The position numbers and the translations under genes are program-made. Below the pieces are notes generated by a model. That model did not search any database. It was not told the origin of the DNA and saw only the letters and a list, made by a program, of their open reading frames with translations. From contig NC_057790.1 of assembly GCF_014905175.1 (NCBI RefSeq), positions 20,858,469-20,922,468 of the forward strand: a stretch of DNA of 64,000 bases. The letters run 5' to 3'. Positions 14,601 to 29,600 of this stretch are shown here, piece after piece (within the stretch, counting starts at the first letter, position 1; the number at the start of each line of letters is the position of its first letter). The stretch is from Aphidius gifuensis (taxonomy: Eukaryota > Arthropoda > Insecta > Hymenoptera > Braconidae).

Positions 14601-17600
14601 GTTCAATATAGAAGAAGGGCTTTTTATCTGGATAACTCCAGTTAACTTGTCTTATTTTACGCAAATGACGACATATATTATAACAACGCTTTTCTCTGCT
14701 TTTTCACAAATAACATAAAAAAAAAAAGAAAAATAAATTTGCATGAAGTTGGATCGTTTGATCGGATATCAAATTTTCAAAGTTTCAAATCATCTAAATT
14801 ATCTACCCACACACATGTATATATCTCATATGTTAATGTATCAATTTGACAATATCATCCCTTATAAGTCTGGCGCAGATGATAATAAAAAAAATTTGTT
14901 TTTTCTTATCACTTTGTTCAAGTGAATGACATTGTATCAGCATGGATTATCGACATTTTCATTATAGCCAATCATTGATATATTTTTTTCATTCTTGTCC
15001 TCGCTTCAGTCATCTCATATTTAACATTCATCTATCTATAATTTTATATAGCCCACACACAGATTGACAGAGAATTTAACTGACAAATACAATGACTAGA
15101 AATTTGATAGGGGCAACGACCAAGCGAATTATTTGTCAGTGATATAACTCAACGATTAATGAGCCAAATGACTATGTCACTTGCAAATAAATATACACTG
15201 CTAATTATTTCTTTAATATTTTAATCTGTATTTTTAAGCAACACGCAAATTATACTATTAAATAATTTATACCTAATTATTTCATTATTTAAACTTGACA
15301 AATTTTAAAAAATATATTTAATTTAATTAAAAATATAATGAAAAAAATAACATTTAAATAATAAAATTACTTTTTATATTTTTTTCTTTTATTTATTTAT
15401 TTTTTCATTTTATTTTTAAATAAAGATATATATGTCTGGTACTATTGTGTGTAGAGAGTATACTTTATAAAGCCAAATTGAAATTTTTTATTCATGAATT
15501 TGAGGTAGTATACATTTGCTTTAACATCCCTTAAATAAATCCTGAATTTTATTGACTAATCTGAGTGAGCACACTGATGGTATATATGTACAAGTATAAA
15601 TTGTACAATTTCTGCTGATGCCCCTTTGGCAATATCCTTTATCAAACCACCAATATCGTGAAATACATATATGAGCAATTATAATTATCACATACGATGG
15701 TCTACAATGGTTCCGGCTACTCGTATACTAATTATCAACTCAAATTGCACAATGTTTAACTTGGCTCATCGATGACTATATCCTTCATTTATTTCCATCG
15801 GAATTACACTATATCACCACGATATTATACCTCTACTTGATCAAACATTTTACATCAAATTTAAAGTTTAAAGAAAATGCATTATATCTGTTAACAATAA
15901 TTAATTTTTTTGTTTTTCTAAATTTTTTTATATACATTTAAGTGGTTCAAATAATTTTTAACTCTGTTTCTCATTTATATTTATTTATTTTTTTTTTTCA
16001 TTCATTTATTTATTTATTCGCAGCAACGAAAGAAAAAAAAAAAAGGATTATACAGGCACATATTGCCGCTGGGCACTCGCCACCTGCGCCCAAGAACGCG
16101 CTTATTATGCGCCAAGAATGCGCCGCCGATGCGCGTGTCTCTCAATTCTTTTATTTTATTTTTTTTCATCATATATATATCTTATTTTTTACTTCTTTAT
16201 ATTCTTGCTTTCTTATTCGTGTATATATATAAGTATACAGTATCCAGTGCTGATGGAAACTGGATCAGTCTGTGCTTTTGCTTTTTTATTATTTATTTTA
16301 GTGAGGTATTTTTTGGAGGCAATATTATAAACCTGATGTACAGTAGTAGTATACATAGAGATTAAAAAAAAGGCAGATAAAAAAAAAAAAAAAATCATAT
16401 TCTTTTGGCTTTATATGCGCAACGTGGGCTTATATATTCGCTGAACACGCCCGCTCCACTATACTTTGGCATCTTTCCAATTTCGATAATCTTGTGGGTG
16501 ATGTGGTGTTGTGGGGGCACCGTTATATTGGCCTCGTTACTCACTGTTGAATCCATGGAAAAACCTTGATTACAAAACACACGTTAATTTTACCTTTTCT
16601 CTCTTTTAAAAATTATTTATTTCATTTTTAATCCAAATGGGTTTATTTATTTTATTACATATCATTTGAAATTTGATTTACTTAAAAGTGAATTTCAATT
16701 TTTTACATAATAATATATATTTAATTTAAAAAGCTGCTATATATTAAAGTTAATAATTAATTAATTAAGTATTGTTGTGTTTATGGTGAAAATGTGTTTG
16801 ATGTAATTTTCCCAATGTGGTCATTGGTGTTTTAACTAGACCACAAACACTTTTGTTGGCTTATCTAAAATGTTACAAGTGAGTTTGTTGTCTGTTCCAT
16901 GTATATATGTATATTTTGAGAAAAGAGAGACAAGGTAAATTTATAAGAGAAACAAAAGAGTAAAACAACAATTTTCAGGGTGTTGCAACTACCCGTAGGG
17001 AACCAAAGGCTAATAGAGTATTTTCATCTTTGTATATATATGTATTTATATGTACTACAAAATAATAGACAAAATACAAAATTCTACGGGTATATTTGAT
17101 AACACTATCGTTAAACATAAAATGCGGGTGTTCTATTTACTATTACAACAATTCGAAATAAACAGAATTGTATTATAATATTATAGAAAATAATAATAAT
17201 TCTATTTTGTTATAATAACAAAATTCAAAATAAAAATGTAATAAAATACTAAAATTAAATCCTCTTGTGAATTTTTTTTTTTATTCTTTGGAGTAAATGA
17301 ATGAGAGAGAGGAAGTGTAGATGTTGGTGTCGAGTTTCTAGGGGAGTTGTATGTGATTAAGCGAGATCCTCCAGATGCGAAATATTGAGTATTTTTTTTT
17401 TTTTATTATTATACTGGACACAAGAACATGATTATGACAGTGAAAAATACTCAAATTATATTTACTTTATTTATTTTATTTATTTGTTCAGAGTTTTTTA
17501 TGCTTCGTTGAAGATATAATTAATTATTTGCCTGAGTTTGATGGCTTTTACAAGATTTTTAATATTATTATGATTTTTATTTATTTTATATTATTTTCTA

Positions 17601-20600
17601 TGTCTTTATCGTTATTTTCTTATCATTTTCATTTTCTTGTTTCATGTTTTTACTTGAAATGATGAAAAGAAATAGCGTCTTTATATATCAACTGGAAAAT
17701 GACAACTACTCAAAGTAAAAATATCATTTAAAATTATTATTCAGAATATTATGAATGCCAGTTATAAAATATTTCATATCAAACAATTTAATTTTATCAT
17801 TTTTATTAAATTATTTATTAGTTATTTTTTAATTTTAATGTTAACACATTTTTATATTTGATCGTGTCGGTCGACAGAAAAGAATCAAGCAAAAACAGGC
17901 ATAGGCAGGCAGAAACTTATTTCTTATATATACTGTAACGTTTTTTTTTTATTATATAGTTATATACATAAATTCATTCATATATATTTCGTTCTTTTTC
18001 AGTATTTTCAGCTACTACTCTTTCTGTTTTTAATTTTTATTTAACTTTATTATTATTAACTGTCAATTTTTAAAAAATTTTATTTTGCTTTCGAAACTTT
18101 GTTTTTTTTTTTTTTGCGTAATATAGTATTCTCTTTTGATCATCCATATGGATCTTTTTTTAAAAAAGAAAAGTTTAGTAATATTCGTCAATGCCTGCGT
18201 ATATGTATTTATATTTTATATATTCGTTTATCGAGTTTCATAAAAGTATGTTCACAGAGCCAATTTCACGCAAAAATAGTAACTTTTATAAACACATTCA
18301 CCATCAATATATCACCCCTTATAAAAACAAAAAAAAATTTGTCAATTTGCCTTGAGGGCGTTCATATATGTTCGCCATTTTCATTAAATAAATTCCAATT
18401 TTTTTGATGGTAAAAAATGAGTAAACAAAGGCAATGAAATATTGAAAATTTCAATCTATAAACAAAACATTATTAAACTATTATTTTTATTATTTTAAAA
18501 ATAATTTTATTTTTTAAAAATCAAATATAGATAAAAAAATATTCAATAACTTGTAATTAATTTATTTTTCAATCAATCATTTATTTATCAAGTACAAATT
18601 CAGAGTAATATAAAAAAAAAATTAAAAAGCTCCTTTTTAAGTCGACAACCAAAGGACAGGCTTAACCTCATCCACAAGGGGGTTTGAAAAATAAACAAGA
18701 TCAAGTTAAATAAAAAAAAAAAAACAAGGTAACTAAGAGATCAGCAGGTGAAAAAAAACGAATGAACGATAGATAGCAATGTATAAAGTTGTGTGTACAC
18801 TAGGTAAAAAATATAAAAGAGTAAAACTACTGCTGCTTTTGCGCAGATTTTTTTAAGCTCAAATGTATTTATATGTAGGATTGTAGATATATATATGCAT
18901 ACACAGATAAAAGAAGCTTTTTTTTTTAGCTATATAATCTTATCCCACTGCGTTTGCTGGACCTTTGCCCAGGGGTTTAAGTTTTGCCCGTTATTTCATC
19001 CCCTTGGTGAGGACAGTAAATTCGTTGTAAAGTGAGAGATCAAGAATTCTCCATCTCTTTTTTATATATATATATATATTTTTTTTTTCCTGCACATACA
19101 TTTATATCTTGTCTTTTTCTCTCACCTGATTTTTTCTATGTTGAACTCTAGTAAAAGCTCTAAAAGATAGAGAGAAAAAAAAAATAAATAAACCAAAGTT
19201 ACTAGTACATCCAGATGGAATTATTTGACCTAAGAAAATGTATAGCGGTATTTTGTTGAGGTCAAGCAGTCACTTAAAACACCAGATAAAGTTTTGTAAA
19301 CTACCCTTTTTTGTTTTATTATTATTATCATTAAATAATACTTGAAAAAAAAATTTATAAATTAAGAAAATATGGGTACAAAATTTTGAGTATACAAGAC
19401 ACAAACTGATGAATTAATTTAAATGTATTTTAGTTTTTTATTCAATATTGATTTGTACAGTTTAAAAAAAAATTATTATGAATTTCTAAAATAAAATTGG
19501 AGAAATGAGGAAAAAGCTTTGCACGCGAACAAACTGATGATGTACTCGAAATGATAAGAGACGAGATTATCCTCGTCGTGCTTTACTCAAAATTTGAAAA
19601 AAAAATTCAAATACGTTTTTTTTTTTTATATAGGTATATTTATGCCCTATATACATATTTTTTTATTTTTTAAATGCAATTGATTTATAGATTTATATTT
19701 CAATTTATATAAAACTTTTAAAAGCTTTTTGATAAAAATATAAAAGTTTATTGTTTCTTTTATTTTTTTTTATACATTTTTAATATTTCCTTGATTTTGA
19801 ATGATTTTTTTATTTGAGTTTTATTCTATTTTCAAATAACATAATGCTAGATGATTTTACGATTGAATAGAAAATTATTTATTGATTAATAAAAGTTAGA
19901 GAGTATTTATTTTTATTTTTATCTATGATTGTTATAATATATTTTTTATTTTTTTGGTAGATTAAAGCTGACTATATAGTGCACTCGAATAAATTCACAG
20001 TATCGAAAATACATTATTACTGATTTATGTGTATATTTCAGTAAATCCTAAAACCAACTGATTTATATTTAAAAAAAAAAAAAAAATGATTTTTAGTTTT
20101 TAAATAACTTCATAAATTTTCTTTTCTCAACACCGGATTAACTTGGAGTATTATTATTAGTATTTTTTTCATTTTTGGTTTCTTACACGGAGAAAAATTT
20201 TCACTCAATATTACTATGGTGCCACATTACCATAGAACCATATTATGATTATTAAAAAATTTACTGTCATTTCAACAAAAAAAAACAATTGTAGTATTGA
20301 AATTAAAATGTACCAACGATTTTATTGCTGTTTTTTTTTATTCCCCGATGAAAATTACAACGCATAGAGAAATTTTTACAGAAACCAAATTTAAAAATTT
20401 AATAGTCTTAAAAATTACATTGCACTACATAGCAGAAAATATTTTTTTGCTTTTGTTTATTTTTAAAATTTTAATTTTGTTGTTATGGACAAAATTAAAT
20501 GATCCTCTGAAAATTTACAATGTACCATAGTAAATTTTATAATAACTTTCTTTATTTTAAGTTGCATATATTTTTAGTGATTGCAAATACCTGTATTTTA

Positions 20601-23600
20601 TGATACCAAATACGGCAAAAGATTTATTGATGTATTTACCATTCAATACCGTATCAATAATCTTATTAAAATACGGTATCATGAAATTTCGATTAATACC
20701 GTATTTACAACTGAGAGATGTTACTCATGGTATTGAAAAATAAAAATATATGAATATAACTGATTTTATTGTATAAATAAAAATATATAATGAAATTATA
20801 GATGATAAATAAATTTAAATAAATTCAGTAAATAAATTATATAGCAAAATTAAAATATAAAAAAAATATTCGTCCTTAAAAATAAGTTTTTAAATAAAAA
20901 GTTAGTATTATTGGAAGAAGTATTTATATTAATAAATTTTCATTACACTTAAAAGTTTCTTTTGTTATTAATCGGCTTTAAAATAATAATGTCATGTGGA
21001 ATGTGCAATATAATAAAACAGCTGAGCATGACATTTGTATAAAACAAAATATCAAATAATTATTTGTTCAAAAGTTTATAATCTTAAAAATACTTTTGCT
21101 GGTACCAAAATAAATGCACGTATTCACCTATATTGTAAAAATACTCGTATCAAAACACTGTATTTTACGGTATTTACATGGAAAAATCGGTAAAGGCATA
21201 TTATGATAATACCGGTAAAATATAAAATATATCAGTCGACATCACTAATTTAAAATTACATGGACCATAGCAAAATTGATGAAGGACTCAGAAATCAACT
21301 GCCTTTAAAGTCGACTGCGCAGTGACTTTGCTTATTTTTCAATTGTTAATGTAAAATTCAATTAATAAAGCAGCGGATGTATGAGTATCCCAATGTTATG
21401 GGGTTCAAATCCTGGGCTTGAAATATTTTGTTCAATATTTGAGCGTTTATAAATAAATTTTGCGTTTGCCCATCGCAAGAATTTACTACTATGGTACACC
21501 GCGAAGGTCGCACGGCCAGTATGGCGTTTTCAATGAAAACTATGGTCTGTCTCAATATTTAATATGATGCTCTTATGGTTCCAGCTTACTGTAACACAAC
21601 GCAAAAATTGCTATGGTATTATATTAAAAAAAAATGTAAATTTTTCTCCGTGTATTTTGCTTGATGACACGCGCCTTTTATAAATTATTATTTTGACGGC
21701 TGATTTGACCCTCAGTATTCAACACCAACAGATGCTCTGATTTTCTCAACAAAAAAAAAAACATGTTCTTTTTCAATAAAACGTCAATACATGTATTTTT
21801 TTTTCTCCAATAATTATAAAACCAAATTGATATAAATTTGCTAGATTTAATAGCACTACCTGTGTTGAAATTTAATGATCCAATAAGACTGATGATTATA
21901 ATAAAATTTTAATTGAACAGTAATGTAATCCTTCTCATTTTCAATCAGATAAATTATTATATTTGAAAACAATATTTAATTTTCAGTTGTTATTGTGTTA
22001 ATTAAAAATTTTAAAATAATAATTACTTGAATGAATTTAATGACCATGTGAATATATTAAATTACCAAATTAATCCTTTGTAAATAGCTCAAATAATACT
22101 TGTCTGAGTAATAAATTATTTAAAAATTAATTTTTTATAATTTACAATCAATGATTCAACATGATTTATAAAAACTTTTTATTTTTAAATTTAAATCCAG
22201 ATGAAATCAATTAAATCATGAATTCTTTTAAATAATTTAACTTGATTTAATTTACATAATATTTAAATAGATTTAAAATATATATTAAAAGCGTTTAAAA
22301 TTCATAAGAATATATATTGTACATAGAAAAAATTAAACTTTATAAATCAATTGAATCGTCAAAATAATATAGACGATAAATGTTTAATATCATATTTATA
22401 TTTAATTAAATTTAAAAGACATTTACTGTTGATCATTTAATGAATATCATCTTGCTAATTTTAATTTATACAACAATTTAAAATTCACACTTGTTTGAGT
22501 ATTCAATGGTTAACCTCAAACATATATATACTTATAGTTAACCATTTGTCGCGGTGTACCACAAGTAGGATAAATATAAATTTGATTTTACGTTTAGATA
22601 ACCAAGAATGCTACCGCGTGTTCTATTTTTAAACATACCACACGTATATATATACTTGTTTTATATATTTTATATATTTTATTTATATTTTTATATATAT
22701 TTTTATTTCATTTTTACATTGTAATATATGTATTCACATACATTACCAACAAGTACGTGAATATGTATATGGAACAAGTAATGTGCTGTTAAAAAATAAA
22801 AAGAATAAAAAAAAATTAAAAATAATACAACCCCCAAATGATAAATTCACAAATTCACACGCTCTTGAATATGTTGAGTCAGGCACGTGTTTGTTAAAAA
22901 ATAAAAATAGACTGACTTTTCAACTCACCAAGTGGAAAATCGTGTTTTACACATGAAAAATTTGTTGTTAATAAAAAAAATAAAATATAATAAATTTATA
23001 CTATTATTTTATTATTATTTTTATTTTTGGTATTGAAAATAAATTATATATTATGCAATTTAAAATAATAATCTAATAAATGTAAAATGAATTTTTTTTT
23101 TTTTGTTTAAATTTAATTTTTAGCCACCATACATTCAAAAGCTTTTTAAAAATAGATTTTATTATTTATTTTTTTTTTTTTCGAATAAAATGATAAAATA
23201 TTCAAATATTTTTCTTGCAATGATGTATAAATGCTTTTTAAATTCTTTTGTTATTTACAGTTGAATAATTTATTTCAAAAAGTGTATATAATAATTATTT
23301 TAATAGGATTTTAAAATAACATTGTATCATTTTTTAAATTTTAGCTAAGTAGTTTTTATTTTTTTTCTGTTATTTCACTCGTTTAACAGTTTAATCCATT
23401 TTTTTTTTTTTTTTCATCAACATTCAATTCTTAAAAGAAATACCAGCTCAAAAAAAATTCTCATGTAATACTTGAGCTATTTTAAATGAATCCTCAAATT
23501 TAAAAAAATAAATACGAGTGTATGTAAAAAATTTTTGCACAAAAGAAATGAAAATTGTTAAAAAGTATTTTTGTTTTTTCACATTTAATATTTGTTTTTA

Positions 23601-26600
23601 TTTGATTTTTTATACAAAGAAAATTCTGTATATCTCATTTACGCTGTAGAAAAAAATCTGAGCATATAAAAAATTTTATAAAGTAATTTTTTTTACAAGT
23701 TAAAAATTCAAAAACTCAGTCACTTTTGTATGGAATAATTTTACAACTCTTTATAAGAAAAAATAAATATATAAATTTTTTGTATGGCTGTCGTCATGAT
23801 GTCGATCATGAAATTAACATATTCGCGTTAGTTTTTCGATGGAAAATTTAAAAAAAAAAAGAAAAAAATAAATAAAACTTGACAGTGTAGTTTCTTTCCC
23901 AACACGTAGACGAAAGCCAAAGGGAGTTAACGTGAAACCCAGGTACCATATAAACTCACCGCATACAAATTTACACAGTCTCTAGATCACGTTACACTTT
24001 AAGATATAGATATAAATTTTCTACATGAGAAATATCATGTATTCATGCATTATCCACATCCAACCTTTGAGGCCAAAAATTTACCAACATATATCTACAA
24101 AATTTCAATCATAATGAAAGTTAAATTTCACATAGACTCTGTTTATCATGTCGCAATTAATTTTCAATATCAATATCATCACAATCCAATTATTAAAAAA
24201 CTTAATTACAACTTGTGCATAAATTCTTCAGTGAAAATATTTCTCTGAGTTTTTTTTTTTACTAAAAATAATATGGAAAATAATTTCGTGTATAAAGCTC
24301 TAATTAATAATAATAATAATAATTTATGAAAATTCAATTATTTTTTTAAATAAAACTTAATAAATTAACATAAAATATAATAAATTAAATATTTATAATA
24401 ATTTTACAAACTTGTTTTGACATTTAACTTTTTTTTTTTTAATTATATATAAAACTTTGAAAATAAATTTCTTCTCATATGTATATACAACTTATTCTCA
24501 AGAGATTTTATTTAACTAAACCAAAGCTTGTTAATCTCAATTCGAGTTACAGATTATAAATAATTTCATCAGTATATATATTTTTGAATATAATATTATT
24601 TAATGTAACAAGTATATAAATTTATTCCCTTGTCTGACCATACATAACTTTGCACTACTTGTTACAATGTTTGCATATCATTCAAAAATAAAATAACTTT
24701 GTTTCTATATATCAAATAATACTATTTTCAAACAATTGTAAAATTGTATTTTATTTATTTATATTTTCATTATGTCTACGAGATCATGTATCAAAAGTTT
24801 TCAAATTGTTAAAAAAAATATCAAAAATAGCTGGATGTTTTTTTTTTCTTTTTTTTATATTCTATCAAAAAATAAAAATACAATGTTTTTGAAATAAAAT
24901 ATCAAGTAAATATAAACATATTTTTTTTTTGTGAATTTATAAATAACAAAAAAAAAAATGATATAAAAATGTCAAGTGACACATGAACTCACTGTCCAAA
25001 GTTTTTCTTATCTTTTCCTGTCAAGAAAAAGTAAAAAAAAAAAAAAATTCAATTGGCTACGATATAAAAATAAAATACATAAAGCACAAAGAAATTTTTT
25101 TATTTTTTTTTATAACCGGTTGATATGAAAAGAGTTGAGAAAAGATGCAAATTGGTGACAAGGTTGACAATTGAAAAGTACATCTACATTGTGAAAAGTT
25201 ATAGAGTCAATGAAGAATAACATATGTTGAATTTCTTTTTTATTTTTTTCATTTTTTATCTAAAAGTTTTAAAAATAAAAATTTATAGATAGATAGATGA
25301 ACACATCACTTTCAGAGATTTTATTTCTTTTCGGTGTCAAGAGAAGTAAAACAAAGAGTATGAATAAATGAGTATTGAAAGTAAATCAATTCTGCAGCTG
25401 ATTCAATAAAAAGTTTATCAGTCGGACTGAAAGTATTTAATAAAAATAGAAAAAGCATCGTTCAATGATTATTTTTAAATTAAATAAAAGTTTTTATTAT
25501 TAAATTTCATTAATAATATATATTCTATAATTGACGTCAAAAGATTTTCATGTATATAAGTGTGATAATGACAGGAAATAATATATAACGCTTCAAAACA
25601 TTTTACGTTTAGTAAATTTACTTTCATCGTGATATACAAAGTCTGGGTTTACAAATAAATTTATAAAACTTGCTGTTTAATTAGGAAAATAGTATGTGTA
25701 TATATTGTCGGTACAAATATATATTCTAGGACATTATGTCATTTGTTGTTTGACTTTTAAGCTTCATGACAAGACACAAACAATTTTAAAACAATTCACA
25801 CAAAATTGACATATATTGTCACAAAGCAAAGTTCATCTTGTTATTCTGATTTTTATTATCTCTCTAAAACAAGTGAAAAATAATTTTTATTTTTATAAAT
25901 GCTAATTTTTTATCCCAAAAAGTCTTAATTTTTTCACATTTGAAACAGTTTTTTTTTTTTTTTTCAGAAAATTCTTTTTATATAAAACATGCGGTGAAGA
26001 GCTTTTTTTTTTTTACACTTTTATCCATTAAAAAATAAATTTACATCAGAATGTAAAATAATTTGTAAAATCATTTTTAAAAGATATATAAAATTCTAAT
26101 AAAAAAAAAAATATATTAAAAAAATTTTTTTATATTCTTATATATAAAATAGAAAAGATAATATAATTTTGCGTTAAAAAAAATTATTACTTTTTCAATT
26201 ATTTTACATGGAATTACGTTGCTGAGGTTTTAAATTTTTTTTTTTACTTTCTCATAAATAATACAGTGGTTGTTTATGATTATAAATAATTTTTTTTTTT
26301 TACATTTTATTGTCACCCAAGTTAAATTGACTGTATACATTGTTATGAAATTGTCAAACTAATTTACGACAGTTAAAGTGATTTGCACTTTATGGTAATG
26401 AATTTTCGACCTTTTAAAGTTTTAAAATTAAAAAATAATATATAAATGACAATATTAAATGATTGAAAAACATTAATAATAAATGTATATTTTATTTAAT
26501 ATTTTTCAGTTGGGTTTTTTCACATATTACACAGTTGCAATGGGTGAAGTTAATCCATCTGGACCAGTACCAATTGACAGTGTCTTCATATACAGACCAG

Positions 26601-29600
26601 ATAAACGTCTTGAACTTTGGAGGTTTGCATTCTACATGTTTCTTCATGCTGGGTAAGTGAAATATTAAAATAAAAATTAAAAAACCAACAAAATTATAAT
26701 ATAAACTTGTAAACTAAAATTTAACTTGAAACTTTTCATCCAAAACAATAAAATTTATATACATATATACACAAGTTTACTTTGATAAAATTCATAACAA
26801 GTATGCAAGAGACAAACTTGTTTAGCATCACGCAAAATTAAAATCTTTGTTTGCATCTTATTATTATTGTGTATATGAATTTTATACTTTTAAAAAATAT
26901 ATATACATATAAAGATGAAAATTTTTGTTGTTGTTGAGCTTAACAGTAAGGATTAGATGCTTACAATGTTTATTGAAATTATTCATGGGGTATATGGCAG
27001 AGTATAGATAAGAAAAAAAAATATATACTAAATTCTCAGCTCTCATATTTTTTTTTCCATTGTATTTTTAACTTTTTCACTTATATTTTTTGCTGATGTG
27101 TGTTGTCATGTGCGTGTGTACAGGTCACCCCTGTCTGCTGATAACAATGATAATACCAAGCATGAATTTCATGCTCTGCCATTTTTCAAATATTTCTACA
27201 ATTTTTTATTATCATCAACTTGTCAGACAGTGAATTATTATGATTCTGATATTATACAAATTATGTTAAATTAAAATTTAAAAAAGTAAAATAATTTTTT
27301 AATTGGTTATTTTAAGCTATCATATTATAACAATGAAAGTTTTAAATGAATAATTAATAAACCAGAAAGATTTTTATATTAAATAAAAAATTGGCATTAT
27401 AATTCATGAAAAAAAAATATATTTTTAGATGGCTTATCATATTGTAATTTCACTAAATTTTTTTTCGATATTCCTCATGTGGTACTCGATATTGCTATCG
27501 TTTTTTCTATAGATATATATCTTCTTGAATAATAAATTTTAATAATTTCACAATGTCATTGGGGCCAACTGGTTGAATATAAGAAAAATTTTTCACTTTG
27601 TACACCAACTGATGCGTTGAAAAACAGTTGAAAAATCAATATATAAATTCAATAAAATTTTTAAATAAGTATAAATTATTTTGATAATATTTATTATATT
27701 AAAAATAAATATTAATTTTAACAAATCATTTTTTTAAAATACCACAGCTGTGTAAACTTTTTTAAACCACAACAAAGCAAAAAAAAATTATTAACATTTT
27801 TGGCAATACATTTTCAAACTTCATCTAGTTTCGTAATATTTCATTTTTTTTTTTTTTAAATAGTTTATAGCTTTTGTATAAATTTTTTTTTTTTAATTTT
27901 ACTTTTTCATCGTTATATGCGTATACTCAGCTTTCGAGCTTTTTTCTTTTTTTGACGTTTATATTAATCGTCTCCTTCAAAAAGTTTTTTTTCTTCTTTT
28001 CCTCTTGGTTGTTTTTTTTTCTTTTTTCTTTTCCCAAGACGACGGTCCATCTGAACAACAGAAACGATAAGGACCTCTCTTGAATTATTTTTTTTTTCTT
28101 CCATGTTTATATTCTTTCTCATCATATATTCTTACCTCCATATTTATTGCAGCAAGTACAAGCTTTTCTACTTCAAGAAAAAAATAAAGAAAAAAAAAAT
28201 AAATTAATATGACTCAACACACTAATTGCACCAAGACGACAGACACGAATATAAATTATTCAAAAATTTTTATCCGGGTGAAAGTACATCCTTCCGAGTT
28301 TAAAAGTTTTTAATTTCCTTGTCCGCATACTCAACTTAATAAACTACAATCCAATGTAAACGTACACATGATAAAAGCGACTGCCAGAATAAATATAAAA
28401 CAAAAAAAAAAAAATTAAATATTAATTTATGTTTTTAATTACACCGACAATTATATTTTTTCATTTTTTAAATTTTCTTTTATAATTTTTTATTTATTAT
28501 TATTATTGTTATTAAATTTGTTTGGTTTTTTTTTTTAAAAATATTATTATATAATTTTTTATTTAAGTTTATATTACTAATTTTGTTTTGTATTTTAGAT
28601 GGCTACACCTGCTTTTTAACCTGGGGGTACAGGTGGTCGTTGGACTTCCCCTTGAAATGGTTCATGGAAGCCTGAGGATTGGTGCTGTCTACATGGCTGG
28701 AGTTTTAGCTGGTAAGTTTACAATTATTATTACAGCATCAGCAAAAAAAAAAATCTATAAATTTTTATAATAAAAAAAAATAAGCCATCATTTAAAAAGT
28801 AAATTCTTTTGTATAACAAAAAATACAAAATATTATTTTTTAAAATTTAAAAGATAAGAAAAAAAAAAATCTAACAAGCTAAATAAACAACTAAATATGT
28901 AAAATGAAAATTTATCATCAAGTTAATACGGTTTTCAAAATCATTTTAAATAAATTATCATAAATTATATTATTCTGGACAATTAAATTTGATAATAATT
29001 CAACTTGACAACGTGAATATAAATAAAATTATTTAAACTATATAAATATATTTAAATAAATCAGTATACTGTTGAATTATAAATGGCTCATTTAATAAAA
29101 GCGTGTCCACTAAATGCACTCCAGTTTGAGAAACGTCGTGGTTATTATATATTTACTATTAACATTAAACATTCATTTGCATAAATCCGATTGAAAGCAA
29201 CTCACTGTAAATTAGTGTTTGTTAAAGTAAAAAAGCTCAAGCAATATGAATCGATTATTTTGATTTGAATCCATTTTCTATCCTGTGGTAGAAAAGTTTT
29301 CAAAAAAAATATAAGTACATAAGCTCCAAAAACATGGTTTTAAATTTATATCTCTATGGGCAAATATATAACTTTGTGGATTATATATTTGGTAGTTTAA
29401 ATATTTTAAACATTTATTTATGTATCAACAGTTATACTGTACTCATAGTTGTCTAACTTTTTGAATTAATTAATCATACCTGCATGTATATAGAATAAAA
29501 TCAAACAAAATTTTTAAAACTAAAATTTTTAATTACTGCAATTTATTAGCTTTTAAATTGGTTTGATATATTTTTAAAATCGATTGATGTGAAAGAAAAA

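Larger units (their letters stand above)
10842..26509 (+). other. Rhomboid intron, 15.7 kb
   Basis: The largest intron. It contains the dispersed repeat copy (about 11956-12390), GC-richer islands near 12540-13030, 13430-13510, 13780-13970, 16025-16140 and 16410-16560, and the transposon at 20186-21652. The remainder is simple AT-rich DNA without a supportable gene. Confidence 0.65.

Noticed and set aside
15942..16365. Three overlapping plus-strand ORFs of 70-100 codons
   Set aside because: They cross a GC-rich island and T-rich DNA, giving mostly Phe/Leu/Ile/Tyr strings with no family features.
21361..21420. Functional tRNA gene
   Set aside because: A B box is present but the acceptor and anticodon stems do not pair by eye.
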